A stretch of DNA of 64,000 nt from Tethya wilhelma (taxonomy: Eukaryota > Porifera > Demospongiae > Tethyida > Tethyidae): contig CAXIPT010000007.1 in assembly GCA_964030475.1 (NCBI GenBank), positions 495,055-559,054 of the forward strand. Direction: 5' to 3'. Under the pieces are notes generated by a model. It worked only from the letters and a program-made list of their open reading frames with translations. It did not search any database and was not told the DNA's origin. Below are positions 1 to 10,455 of the stretch, piece after piece. Position numbers and translations under genes: made by a program. How positions within the stretch are numbered: position 1 is the stretch's first letter; each line of letters starts with the position of its first letter.

Positions 1-16
1 CACACACACACACACC

Positions 17-80
<64 letters not shown>

Positions 81-804
81 CAGCATTTACAGGTGCAGGT
101 TCGTTCCTGCTCATCTGTGGCTACTTGGGGACCACNCACACACACACACTGAAGTTACATCATACCAAAGTACAATAAAGCTATGGTGACCTTTTCATTC
201 CTTCTGTTTCCTAAGCATTTCCCACTGTCATCTGATACTCCTGACCAACTGTAGAAAATGTGTTTCTGTTTTATCTTAAAAGCCTTGACGCCAGAACCTA
301 TAACCAGTAATTGACTAAGCACTTCCCCTCCAGTACTCACACTCTCTCTTAGGTCACCTTGAACGTAAATTACCACTTGGTAACCCGATGCCTGTATATA
401 TCCATGGCAACATAATTGGGATTACCTGCCACGTGGTGTATAGCCAATGGAAGCACTCATGCACCCGGTGTGCTGGTGGTGGATTATGTGGTGCTGTGTC
501 ATGTGGTCCTATTGATGGCCACGTGTGATGTGACCACCTGGGACTGTTGATTTGAAGTGTGTTAATTAGAGGGGCATTTGTATTTCCCTCGCAGCTGTTA
601 TTTAAAGTGTCCTAATTATAGGAGCATTTGTATTTCACTCACAGCTATTTAAGTATCTTAATTAGAGGGGCATTTGTATTTCCCTCGCAACTATTTTGAT
701 ATTGTTTAATTGCATGGGGAGAAATCTTTCTCCTCCTGCCCACAAGTCAGTGGATGAATTTATTTACTTTACTTCATTCTTCTGTGTCTGTCGTCTGTTC
801 ACAG
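1..804. other. Upstream flank / intron of the DNTTIP1-like gene
   Basis: No exon is recognised here. Bases 1-76 are (CA)n, followed by about 60 unique bases, a single N at 136 (a probable contig join) and another short CA tract. From about 140 to 804 the sequence is AT-rich and presumably intronic, ending in the CACAG acceptor at 801-804. It contains a three-copy tandem repeat listed separately. Earlier exons of the DNTTIP1-like gene must lie further upstream or across the N. Confidence 0.5.
543..700. repeat. Three-copy tandem repeat, unit about 50-60 bp
   Basis: The motif TTAATTAGAGGGGCATTTGT and its variants recur three times (near 560, 612 and 658), each followed by a pyrimidine run and CGCAGCTATT- or CACAGCTATT-like text. 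The copies have diverged by several substitutions. Each unit ends in a pyrimidine tract plus CAG and so resembles a 3' splice site, but no coding sequence follows the copies. Confidence 0.75.
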
Positions 805-945
805 GGCTCTGGGCCATGCTGCTAACAGAGGGAAGGTGTACTACCTCCACCCGGAGCTTTTCAAGGTACAGCAACTAGTCCTCTTTATAAAGGTCTTAAT
901 CAATCACTATAGTACATGTGCTTCTAATTTCTGTACCCCTCCCCC

Positions 946-1008
<63 letters not shown>

Positions 1009-3133
1009 AGTATGCCTGTGATGGTGACGATAAAACCTGGTTGTATGAGAACAAGTTCTTACCTGCTCATGGAGGAAAGGTAGGCCTCTTACATAATACG
1101 CACACACACGTGCACGCACAATGCACATAATCTACTCTGTTTAAGGTTGTCCAAGTGACCAACAAACATTTTGTTCTGACATGAGAAGCGTCTCCCATCA
1201 GCCGTCTCAAGTTTCCCCAAACAAGTTAAATGAGCTAAATTGAGGGTAGACCTGCATCGACTGTGTGGCATCTGTGTAGCAAACAAGGCTGTTGCCCCAG
1301 TGTTTTGAGCATCAGGCAGTGGTGATGTCAGTGTTTATGTGCCTGGCCTCACTTTTAGAAGAGAGTGAATGAGTGAGTTAGTGAGTGGGTGGAGGGATGA
1401 AAGGCAACAAGCGTTGCACGCGTGCCCTTTCTTAGAAGTGAATACCTTCAGTAACTGTAATCGATTGAGATGTGTTTGTGTGTGAATGTGTGTGTGTGTT
1501 TGTGTGTGCGGATGTTTCTGGTAATCGAGTGTTTGATTGAAACGGAATGTCTGATTGGATGTATATGAGCCAATTTGACCACTAGTATGTCATTGGCACA
1601 CACATTATGTATAGTTGCATGACCAAGTGCCATACACTTAAGGGCATGCAACTATTTTGTTTGCCATTGACCCCCTCTGACCCCTAGCTACTCTATTGTC
1701 ACCTCCACCCAGCCAGTAACTGGCAATTAGACTGTTAAAACTTTGGCAATGGAAATTTGCCTTGGACAAAGTTTAAAAAAAAAAGAAACAAAACAGCAAG
1801 CAATGAAGTTTTAATAAAGGTTTTGTTTTAAACAAACAAACAAACACACACACACACGCTCTTCCAGGCATTTCTCATGATCTACAGTGAAGTTGAGTCT
1901 CTTGTTGTCAGTGACGACTTGTACAAGTGAGTAGAGAAAATGTTTGTTTTTTGTTTTTCTCTTCCGTTGCATAAACAGAAGTAAACAGGCCCAGGTGTCA
2001 TGGAGCCCCGTGGCTTCTCCCTGCCACCCTCAAAGGGACACAAATCAAAATGTGATTCAGTTTATGAGAAAACCTATCCACTTGTGTGTACCACTTGCTT
2101 TCCAGTCTTACAGCAGAACATTAGATTTATCAACGACACACACACACATGCACACACAGCTTCTGGTGTCAGTGCAGTGGTCTAGACCGGTTGATTTGTT
2201 TGTTGTGTGTTTGTTAAACTCTCTCTCTTTGTTCAGCCGAACGGTAATCGAGTTAGTGGGTGTTTTTGGTGATTAGTCCCCTTCAGATGCAGTGGCCACC
2301 GACCGACCAGTATCAATAGAGAGCCCATATTATGGGATTGTGATAATTGTTATAATTGTTATAATTTTGTAAAAGAGATTTCGATGTTTGTACTTAGAGA
2401 AGATAAACGAAGCTTGTTATAGTGGATAGAAAACTTGAAGAGAAGGCCTTAATTTCTAGAATATACCGTATACGTATACACTGTAACTCCAAATTTTTGT
2501 GGTACAATATTTTGTGAATTTGGTGTTTTGATCGTATTTCTCCACAAAAATTTAAAAAACTTTATATCAGAGATTATGATCACAAAATTAGCTCAAAACA
2601 GCGAAGACAGACTTTTCACGAACTTTTTAAACCACAAATATTTGGATCTATACAGTATCTCATCTGAGATCTGGGATTGACTATACAGAGAATTTGATGT
2701 GTCAACTGATGTTGGCATGTCACTTCTCTCTGCTAGCCTCGTACCAAGGCTGTCTCCTCTTTGATCTTTCATTACCGTTAGTGTAAGGTCAAAGGAGAGA
2801 GCCTGGGTAAGAGGTTATCTCTCTGCTGGGTACAGTTTTGCTTCTACACAACGTTTACTTTTATTGAAGTGAACTTTGTATGAACTAATGCATGTTTTAA
2901 TCTTTCTCTGTTCTTTGCTGCGGTTGGTGTGAGCTGTATACAAGTAGATTTTTTTATTTTTATCTTCTGTTCTTTAGCGTGACTTGTACCAAGTTCACGT
3001 TTCATTCTCTCTCTCGTGCAGGGACAATGGTGAGATATCTGTGGCAGTGGGGAGACTCCAGAGGTTCACTGTGCCCCAGTTCATGGTGGACAAGATGAAG
3101 AACTTCATGACTTCTGTTCAAGGTTTGCAATAA
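805..3133 (+). CDS. DNTTIP1: DNTTIP1 (TdIF1)-like, C-terminal four exons (5' truncated)
   Basis: Four exons are predicted: 805-865, 1011-1079, 1868-1926 and 3022-3133, with phases that join cleanly and a TAA at 3131-3133. They encode about 100 residues, including KVYYLHPELFKYACDGDDK, WLYENKFLPAHGGK, and FTVPQFMVDKMKNFM near the end. This order matches the C-terminal half of vertebrate DNTTIP1 as remembered (HPDLFKYAADPQDKHWL, RATGGK, LPSWMVEKMRKYM). In vertebrates DNTTIP1 scaffolds HDAC1/2 with MIDEAS in the mitotic deacetylase complex and binds DNA or nucleosomes through this C-terminal region; that role here is inferred. The N-terminal dimerisation region is not in the window. A (CA)n tract abuts the acceptor of the second exon. 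The stop follows a possible donor (CAAG|GTTTGC at 3120-3126), so a further exon cannot be excluded. Confidence 0.82.
949..1008. repeat. (CA)n microsatellite abutting a splice acceptor
   Basis: About 30 CA units run directly into the acceptor CACCAG of the DNTTIP1-like exon at 1011. The repeat therefore occupies the position of the polypyrimidine tract and branch region. Confidence 0.9.
2476..2658. mobile_element. AT-rich foldback (MITE-like) element in the DNTTIP1 intron
   Basis: The left end reads ACTGTAACTCCAAATTTTTG and the right end, reverse-complemented, reads ATACTGTATAGATCCAAATA; both continue into TTTGTGGT. The arms are imperfect inverted repeats around an AT-rich core without an open reading frame. 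Two other places (31307-31496 and 36605-36815) have comparable AT-rich inverted ends with TACNGTATA-like termini, suggesting a dispersed non-autonomous family. Target-site duplications were not resolved. Confidence 0.5.
2734..2816. mobile_element. Hairpin element, family A (AGCCTCGTACC ends)
   Basis: The left end is TAGCCTCGTACCAAGGCT and the right end AGAGCCTGGGTAAGAGG, close to an inverted repeat. The inner spacer TACCGTTAGTG is the reverse complement of the spacer in the near-perfect copy at 28656-28736, so the two are related insertions in opposite orientation. It lies in an intron of the DNTTIP1-like gene. Confidence 0.7.
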
Positions 3134-5119
3134 GTAACCTTTGTATTATGTTATGCTTAAATCTGCCCACTAATTTATCAGGGGTTGAGACGTTTTCTGT
3201 CAGCCGAGAGAGGTCTGATCATTCATTATTAATTTGGTTTACACACACACACACACACACACACATGTATCCATCACCCTCTATGGAAAATCCTATCCAG
3301 GCTATTTTGCACAAGAAGCAAAAGACGCTAGCAACGCAGCCTCTACCAAATCCTAACACCCTCTCTTCACACCCTCCACCCCATCCACCATCAGCTGCAC
3401 ATGTTTATCATCATCATTCCATGGTACCTTTCACACTCACTGCTCTCTGTTGGAAACAGGTCCTTGTATGGCAATATACAGCTACTTATAATGTATATGC
3501 ACTTGCGTCCTCTCATGCAATAATCAGGGTATGATAAGACTTACTCTTACCGCACGGATCATTTCTTCCATTTTAGTTACATATAATCTCATCATTGCAA
3601 GGAAAATATATAAAATTATTGTACTTTTCTTTCTTATTTATTAACTAAAGTTTTAGTTATGATATTATTATTAAATAATTTTACTGTCAGTTTATGTTGT
3701 TGCCATGTCATTAGGGTTTTTCCCCTTCACTGTTGTTGTTTTCCCCCACTTGGATTTACGTACTATAGGTTATCTTTATCATGTTGCACGCACACACAAG
3801 CATCTTTCGTATGAAGGAACATATAGTTAATGTGTTTTGTTTGTGTGCTATCTTAACATTAATAATAAAGTTTAATGTTTTTACATTTTAGTTCAATTTA
3901 TTCGTCTTGATTCTGACTCACTGTAATGATATTATTCTCGTGCAATGGTTGCTATGGGCAACAGAGGATGGTGCTCGGAAGCATCTCAAAAGCATCCTAT
4001 ACTAGTGTTGCTTGTTGTGCATGCATGGTGTGTACCTGTTATTTCATTGTGCAGATCTAGACAGTATATCTCGTTAGCCGAGGCATTCCTCTAATTATTA
4101 CTATGACCACGGCCTCCATCTGTCTATATTTAGACATACAGTGCAGCCTCTATATCATCCATCACCGTGGCAACACTCTCCTTTATCTTTAAGTAACTCT
4201 ATATGCTGTGATGCGTTGTGATGTGCTCTGATGCGCTGTGATTTCGTACCTCGTGACCATGCAGGCAGACATTTTGCCTACCTGTAGAATCTCCTTTGAC
4301 AATGCACCTACAGCCTGATAGTGAATAGCAAGCAAGCTTTGTAAACTTTGTGGTTAATTTGAAGCTGAATGGCTGAAACCTATACAGTAGTAACTAGCCA
4401 CATGTTTGTCTCTGACAGATTGATTAACAAGATAGGCTGTTTTTGTGTGGCCAATGGCCAACCTGAGCTCATTTGGTAGGTTTAGTAAATATTACGTAAT
4501 GCTATGTCAACAACAGTGGCTATGGACTATAGTTATATATACCATCTGATGGCATAGCTCAGTGCACATGCATCACATACAAGATGCATACTGGTGTGCT
4601 AAAATAGCTATAAACAGGCTAAATTAATGGCAGCTGTGAGCTTGATGGATATAAAAGGCAGTTTTGTCTGTCGTAATTCGATTGAGTAAACGATTTAGGC
4701 ATATCCAAATGTCCTTGGATCATAATGCCCTACAACCCTTCTGTCTGGGAATCCCATTAGAGTCTGGCTTCGTCTCATTAGCAAGCTGCCACATACAGGT
4801 CGGTAATTTCGAGGAAAAAAGTAGCCAACATTAGTGCTGTGTAACGTTGTTGCTTACTTGTTTGTGAAATTTTTTAAAACATTTTTCATCATGTATATAA
4901 GTAAATATAATAATTATTATTGGTGCACAAAGAGTTATACTTAATTAATTTTACAATGATAATACATTTCACCACTTTTTACTTTGTGAAAGCAATAATT
5001 GAATAATAATAATAATAATAATATAATCATAAAAATATAGGAATTTGACCACATTTTGAAGCGAAAATAATTAATTATATACTGTACATGATCTAACCAA
5101 GTGACATGAGTGTTGGTGA
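3134..5119. other. Intergenic, no gene seen
   Basis: This stretch separates the DNTTIP1-like stop from the TGF-beta stop on the other strand. It is AT-rich, with a (CA)n tract at 3239-3264 and short GATGCGCTGTGAT-type near-repeats around 4205-4245. An AATAAA at about 3864 could serve DNTTIP1. The two genes converge, so it presumably holds both 3' UTRs. Confidence 0.5.
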
Positions 5120-7149
5120 CTATGCACACTTGCATTTTGTCACCGTGACTTGTTGCAGCTGATCTATAATTGTCACAAACTGATGTGTCCGTCTATTATA
5201 AATGTTCAACAAAACGTCCAGTGGTCTGTATGCACTCCCCGTGCAGCATGGTTCGATTGAAGAGGCGGGGCTACCGTCACCAAGGAGACGTAGGAATTGG
5301 AAGCGTTGAGGGGTCATGACGTCAAGACCAGACAACTCTGGACAATACCCCTCACAGTAGTTAGCTTGGAATTGTTTGGGCTCTTCAATGAAATTCAGAC
5401 CAAGGTCTTCCTTGAAGTTGATTGTTAGTGGTTGGAGGCAGCACGTGCTGGCATTGGTGGAACAGAACACTGGTTCATCTGGATCAGTATTTCTCTTTCT
5501 GCGTTTGGCTTCCAGTTCTGCCTCAAGAGGATTCTTGGAGACGACAATCAATCGTGGCTCCTTTTCCGGTTCGTCGGAGGTATACATGAACTCGATTTTT
5601 GCAGGTGATTTCCCGTTGACGTTTTGACTGCAAGTGGGAGAGCTGTAGCAATAGATGACCACCTCAAGAACAGCATTACCAGTGACACCTTTCAGTACCC
5701 AGAGTTTTACTGCAGCGGTAATGTCAAAGGCTTTGAATCCTGAGTCAAAGAGATCGGTGTATTGACCTCCAACAACATGTCTCTCTCCAACTGATTCCAT
5801 GACAGTTCTGATTTCGACAAATTGTTTCAAATCTGCAATGGTGTAGTTGGGACCAGTTCGAGTTGGGCTTTGATAGAGGAGAAGGTCAGCTCGTGAGATG
5901 TCGCTCAGATCCCTTGAAAGATCAAAGTTTAATGTGATGCGATAGCTTCCGAGAATACCTGGTTTGCCGATCATTGGAACCGAATCTTCTGATCCACTTC
6001 CACTGGAGAAGGAGGGAGCTTGGCGCCTCACAATATCCACTGGTATTAGAGCTGTTTATGTGTGTGTGTGTTGACAATGATGATGTGTACAGTATAGCTA
6101 CTATTCTGATCAAGTCAATTAATACTTTGTGTATACAACATGCATGCGTGCATGATGCAGAGGTGGAGAGCTTCAAACAATGATGGCTCTTAGTAACAAC
6201 ACAATGGAGTCCAACATTCTCAGTCAAAACCCATCACACTCCCACTGCACATACTATATGGGATGATAGCACTCACACTGGATGCATGCCCACGCTTAGC
6301 AACCTCATGCAACTACACCTGGGCAAGCAATTAATATTGTGACCTATAAGTAGCCAGCTAGGAAAACAAAGCCAATTTGCTACTCTATTGCATTAGTACT
6401 TAAGCATGTGTGAGAGAAATTTGATACAGTGATGGTATGGGTACTTTTATAGAAACTATCAAGTGTACTGTAATGAGAAGAATGGGATCGCAATGGCTTC
6501 TGTGTCAGGTGCAAAACTTTGACCAAAGAGAACCAAATTGAAAAGAGTATAATTAGGTTAATTTCAGATTAGTCCATTATTGTGTGATTATGGAGCTAAA
6601 GACTGCAGTTTGAGTTCAACAGGTGTACAGTTTAAGCTGTTAGCACCTTCCAATTGGCATGCACTTAAGAGGTTTTAATTACCACTGGATGCATGCATGC
6701 ATGCAAACAAGCAACACAACAATGTATATCTTTATAGCTAGTTCATGCATTCACTGACCTTCTGGAGACATCAATCCAATGAAAGAAGTCACTGGCTTTG
6801 CATAAAATTCTTGTGAGTTGCATTGCTTTTCTCTGCTGGCATCCAGACTCTTGCTTGCATTGGTCAGCACATGGTAGGCCTCTTTGACTGCCTCGTTTTG
6901 CGGACTAGGCGTCACTGCATTCATCTCTTCCTCGCTGGGTGCTTCAGGAGGCTCCGTCATGCCTAGCTGAGCAAGAATGTTTGCCTTGAGTGTGTCCAGT
7001 CTTCTTTGACGAATCATTGCTGCATCTCCAGCAGAGCATGACGAGTGTTGTCCAGCTGTAGGGTAGTAGCAGAGCGTCAAGAGCAGTGTGAGAAACACTG
7101 CATGACATTGTAGAGTTGAGATTGGTCTTGCGGGTCGAATTTGCTTCAT
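5120..7149 (-). CDS. TGF-beta-type ligand precursor (TGF-beta sensu stricto-like)
   Basis: Two exons (7149-6759, then 6039-5120; GT and AG ends agree) give about 436 residues. A basic N-terminus and hydrophobic signal peptide (about 15-33) precede a prodomain. It has Cys38 followed by a helix IRQRRLDTLKANILAQLG and TEPP, resembling the straitjacket of vertebrate TGF-beta latency peptides. Cys261 and Cys267 (CYSSPTC) fall where the bow-tie cysteines of TGF-beta LAP lie. A furin site RRKR (310-313) releases a mature domain of about 123 residues. That domain has nine cysteines, the TGF-beta/activin number rather than the BMP seven, and ends KCKCA. The motifs ANYCEGYCPE and PCC are typical. No RGD integrin motif is seen. 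By family it would be a secreted dimer acting on type I/II serine kinase receptors. It is transcribed divergently from UXT. Orthology to one vertebrate TGF-beta is not claimed. Confidence 0.93.
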
Positions 7150-7532
7150 TTTTTTGCTTGCTCAATGAAGGTTGTTTGTGTGCAGTTGAGATTATACTCG
7201 TTCTGCACAGCCTCAGTTCTTAAATATTGCAAAGACTGAGTTTGTGTGGCTGCATTATAATTCAACGGTAATGTCATTAACCGTGGCACCGGATGTCGGC
7301 TGGAGTGAATGGGGCGCCAAAATGAGTGTGCACTTCCTTTTTAGATATTTTGCAATTCTCAACTATGCCACATCCAGCTGTGACTTTGATAGGACCCCAC
7401 GCATTTTCAGACAAGCTGTGCTTCGCCTCGTAGCTGTGAGCTCTCCGATGTACACGATCTGAGTCCACACGTACGTAGGTGAACGCCCCCTCGATTTGAC
7501 CTTTGACCCCCAGTACATGCCTGTGATGTGTG
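7150..7532. promoter_or_regulatory. Shared divergent promoter region, TGF-beta ligand / UXT
   Basis: These 383 bp separate the TGF-beta start (7149, minus) from the UXT ATG (7533, plus), so they must hold both 5' UTRs and core promoters. An AT-rich patch near 7216-7226 reads AATATTTAA on the minus strand. No factor site is asserted. Upstream ATGs at 7517 and 7526 share one frame, out of phase with UXT, and would make a short overlapping upstream ORF if included in its 5' UTR. Confidence 0.55.
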
Positions 7533-8012
7533 ATGGACCCATCGCCGCTTTCCCAAAAGGTTGTGAAATATGAGCAGTTCGTAAACGAGCGTTTGAGAGC
7601 TGATGTCAAGATTGTACTAAGGAGAAGAGATGCCATTCTCGAGGATTTATCGGAGTATTCCCAACTGAAGAACACGATAGAACTTCTCCAAACGCAACAG
7701 GCATCAGAGAGTGCCCCTCTCAAGACAATGGTCGATTTGGGATGCAATTTTTATGCATCTGCAAAAGTTCCCGACTGCTCAAAGATATTTGTCAGCGTTG
7801 GTTTGGGGTTTGTCTTGGAAATGACCCTAACTGAAGCGTTGGAGTTTATCGAGAAGAAGACCGAGGAGCTGTCCAAGAAAGTCGAGGTTCTGTCGGCACA
7901 AGCTTCAGAGATCAATGCTAGGATAAGAGTAGTGTTAGAAGGACTCAAAGAACTTCAATTCAGAGAACAGGCACAGTTAGAAGAAGGACAATCACCCCGA
8001 GTGGTTTGGTAG
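7533..8012 (+). CDS. UXT: UXT / prefoldin-like chaperone subunit
   Basis: An intronless frame of 159 residues starts at the ATG at 7533. It aligns by eye along its length with human UXT (157 residues): VDLGCNFYASAKVPDCSKIF against VDLGCNFF...VPDTSRIY, then VGLGFVLEMTLTEALEFIEK and VVLEGLKELQ. The architecture is that of an alpha-type prefoldin: an N-terminal coiled coil (about 10-55), a beta hairpin region (about 68-100) and a C-terminal coiled coil (about 105-150). In other animals UXT sits in the URI/R2TP prefoldin-like complex, which helps assemble RNA polymerases and PIKK kinases; that role is inferred here. It is the only single-exon gene among the complete genes of the window. It is divergent from the TGF-beta ligand and convergent with ATP6V0B. 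Confidence 0.93.
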   Translation: MDPSPLSQKVVKYEQFVNERLRADVKIVLRRRDAILEDLSEYSQLKNTIELLQTQQASESAPLKTMVDLGCNFYASAKVPDCSKIFVSVGLGFVLEMTLTEALEFIEKKTEELSKKVEVLSAQASEINARIRVVLEGLKELQFREQAQLEEGQSPRVVW

Positions 8013-8373
8013 CTTGCATAGCCACTGCATTTGTAGCATATTATTTTGACGACCTCATGTTATGTTCGATCAATCACAAAATGCATTGACGACCTCTACC
8101 ACATGACTGTTATTGACCACTGTGCATGACATAAAAGCTTCATGTAATGTAGCTACATTTTTACTCACAATGGCTGCACATCTATTCAAATGTTACATGA
8201 TAAGGTACAATTTCACACATAAGGAAGCACATGTACTCTCACAAAAGCACAATAAGACACTACAAATGAGTCTCTTCAGAGACAGCTGTACATGAAGATG
8301 CATTTCTCCACAAAAAAAAGTGCACAAATATATTTAAATAGACACGTAAATGTAGAGACTATCAATCTATCTA
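8013..8373. other. Convergent 3' ends of UXT and ATP6V0B
   Basis: These 361 bp lie between the UXT stop and the ATP6V0B stop on the opposite strand. They are AT-rich, with no reading frame that looks coding. They presumably hold the two 3' UTRs. Confidence 0.5.
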
Positions 8374-9003
8374 CTATTCTGCATCAAAGTTAGCTTTAGT
8401 CGTCTGTATAATGCCCACAATAACACCAAAAAGTCCAATAGCGCTGGCAAAAATCTCGATGATCAAAATCTTTACAAACAGTGCCGAATTCTGTGCATCG
8501 GCAAGTGCAGCTCCACTACCAACCAGGCCGACCGATAATCCACAAGCGATGTTTGTGAATCCTACTGTCAGACCAGCACCAAAGATGGAGGCACCAGCAA
8601 AGACGGCGCTGTTGGTGTAAGTGCCGGCAAAGTTGAAGAGGCCATCTCCTTGGACGTTCTTGATCTTCTGCACCATAATGATGGCAATGATGATACCGTA
8701 AATGGCGACCGCCTCGCAGAAGATGATCGAGATCAAGTTCCTGGTTTTGATTCTCGGAGCTTTTACGCCGGCACCAAGAATGGTAGAACCCGTGAGAAAG
8801 ATGCCCCAAGCTGCTCCAACAATGGAGAGAGAGACGGCTAGTCCAGCCCCTACTGCAGCCCACATGTAGGGGGAGGTCATGGACAGGAAGCCACCGACAT
8901 CGAACCTAGAGCCCAAGCCAGAGAGGTTGTGATAGAGGGCTACTAGAATGAGAGCAGTGATGATAGTGTAGTAGACTATCTGGTGATGGACACCACACAG
9001 CAT
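8374..9003 (-). CDS. ATP6V0B: V-type H+-ATPase proteolipid subunit c''
   Basis: The coding frame lies wholly in one exon (acceptor CACAG, exon from 9032) and starts at the ATG at 9003, giving 209 residues; human c'' has 205. A non-coding first exon is predicted at about 9219-9129, ending at a good donor (TAG|GTAAGT); it contains no ATG. The protein is a hydrophobic four- to five-helix proteolipid with [48 protein letters not shown] and [12 protein letters not shown]. Glu97 in that last segment is the proton-carrying carboxylate of the family, and [19 protein letters not shown] is also conserved. It would sit in the membrane c-ring of the V0 sector and help acidify lysosomes and endosomes. The length and the motifs leave little doubt of identity. 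Confidence 0.96.
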   Translation of the reverse strand: MLCGVHHQIVYYTIITALILVALYHNLSGLGSRFDVGGFLSMTSPYMWAAVGAGLAVSLSIVGAAWGIFLTGSTILGAGVKAPRIKTRNLISIIFCEAVAIYGIIIAIIMVQKIKNVQGDGLFNFAGTYTNSAVFAGASIFGAGLTVGFTNIACGLSVGLVGSGAALADAQNSALFVKILIIEIFASAIGLFGVIVGIIQTTKANFDAE

Positions 9004-9219
9004 TGTTGTAGGCTTGTTTTCTGTTTTGAAATCTGTGTAAGAGACTGAGGTGTATGTGAGGACAAAAAAATTATATATAATTTTTGTTTGGTAGCCTTTT
9101 AGTAAGTTATTTATGAGAATAAACTTACCTAGGATAAAGAGAGCGAGTAGAGAAGGATTGGTAGTTCGTTCGAACGGCTTGCAGTTGCTAAAAGACGCCC
9201 AAACTGATGAAATGTACAA

Positions 9220-9385
9220 AAGGTCTTCTCCTTATGATGAAACAGATCACGCGCTTCTTTGATGGTCACATGACATGATATTAAAGTTAGTTAGCCATTA
9301 AGTTTAATCACTGTGACGTGACCCACCCACTTCAATCAGAAGAAGAGTCAATGTGTGTGTGTGTGCCTCCTTGATCCTGTAAAAG
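9220..9385. promoter_or_regulatory. Divergent promoter ATP6V0B / PPM1, with CLEAR/CRE-like 10-mers
   Basis: The region separates the predicted non-coding exon of ATP6V0B from the phosphatase ATG. GTCACATGAC at 9265-9274 differs by one base from the palindromic CLEAR consensus GTCACGTGAC recognised by TFEB-type factors. GTGACGTGAC occurs at 9313-9322. V-ATPase genes are classic CLEAR targets in vertebrates, but use in this organism is inference. A short GT repeat is at about 9353-9365. Confidence 0.45.
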
Positions 9386-10418
9386 ATGGAATTTTCCGAG
9401 AGTGCTAAAGCAAGCGCACGCAAGTTTCTCCAAGATATCACTTCTCTGCCACCTCCTGGTGTCGATCAAGATGCACCACTGCCCGTTGGACCGAGCTGCC
9501 CCAAAATAACTGACTTAGAGTTCGAGTCAGAATGCTTGCACATGGCCAAATGCTACCTGGCAAGCAAGTGAGTTCTCAGAGATGATCCAACCATTTTGCA
9601 AAGCATTATGAGCTGAAGATTAAAGTAGTGTTGCCGTTGAAAGTAGATAATTTGACTTCACCCTAATTTTATTAGCATAATTTGCACTCTGTAGAAAAGT
9701 TAATAAGCTTGCAGAAAGCTGTACTCTTGTAAATATTATGTCTCAAAGTGTGTGAGAAAGTGCATTAGAACTTTCAAGACAGCAAGAAAAAGATTGCCTA
9801 TAAGTTTGCAGTCAGACATTCACCTAGAGAGACAACGCTGTGTTTGTTAGTTTTGTGATTATATCTTCCATGGCGACCATCTATATGGTTTAGGATGTCA
9901 GAGAAGCCTTTTCTGTCCCTTTCTCTGAGTGAGTGCATGTGTGTGTGTTGGTGATGCTCACTTCCTACAGTGTTCTCGTATAGTTTACTATATATTGTGA
10001 CAGTTTGTGTATAATATTACAGTAGCGCCATCACACTATCAGCTAAGTCGGTGATGTTATAGCAAGATAGCTGTTTCTTTAACTCATAAAGAGAGCTAAC
10101 AGGCGTGACAGCTGGTGGTTGCGTTAGTGTTGGTCCCATGCCCATAATGTATTTGAACATTGGCCAAGTGCATTCAATACACTCAATACGCTGGTGTAAT
10201 GTCTGTAATGGCACATTTCTCCCTACAAATTACTCACAGTTGATGTGTTCGTATCGTAGAGATCTTGTTTTGGAAACATGGTTAGGATTCATTTTTCAGG
10301 GGCAGTATTGTCATAGCTCACTCTGACCCTGTGCATTTCTGGAGAATGTAATGCAACATACACTGTACTTCCTGATAGGCAGGTCTTCTTTCATGGGTAC
10401 ATTATGCTTATTGCTTGA

Positions 10419-10455
<37 letters not shown>

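Noticed and set aside
8411..8863. Open frames in other phases overlapping ATP6V0B
   Set aside because: They overlap the well-conserved proteolipid frame and lack any similarity of their own.
9003..9219. N-terminal extension of ATP6V0B through the upstream exon
   Set aside because: The upstream exon contains no ATG in any phase that joins. The frame would need a TTG start. The ATG at 9003 gives the family's normal length.
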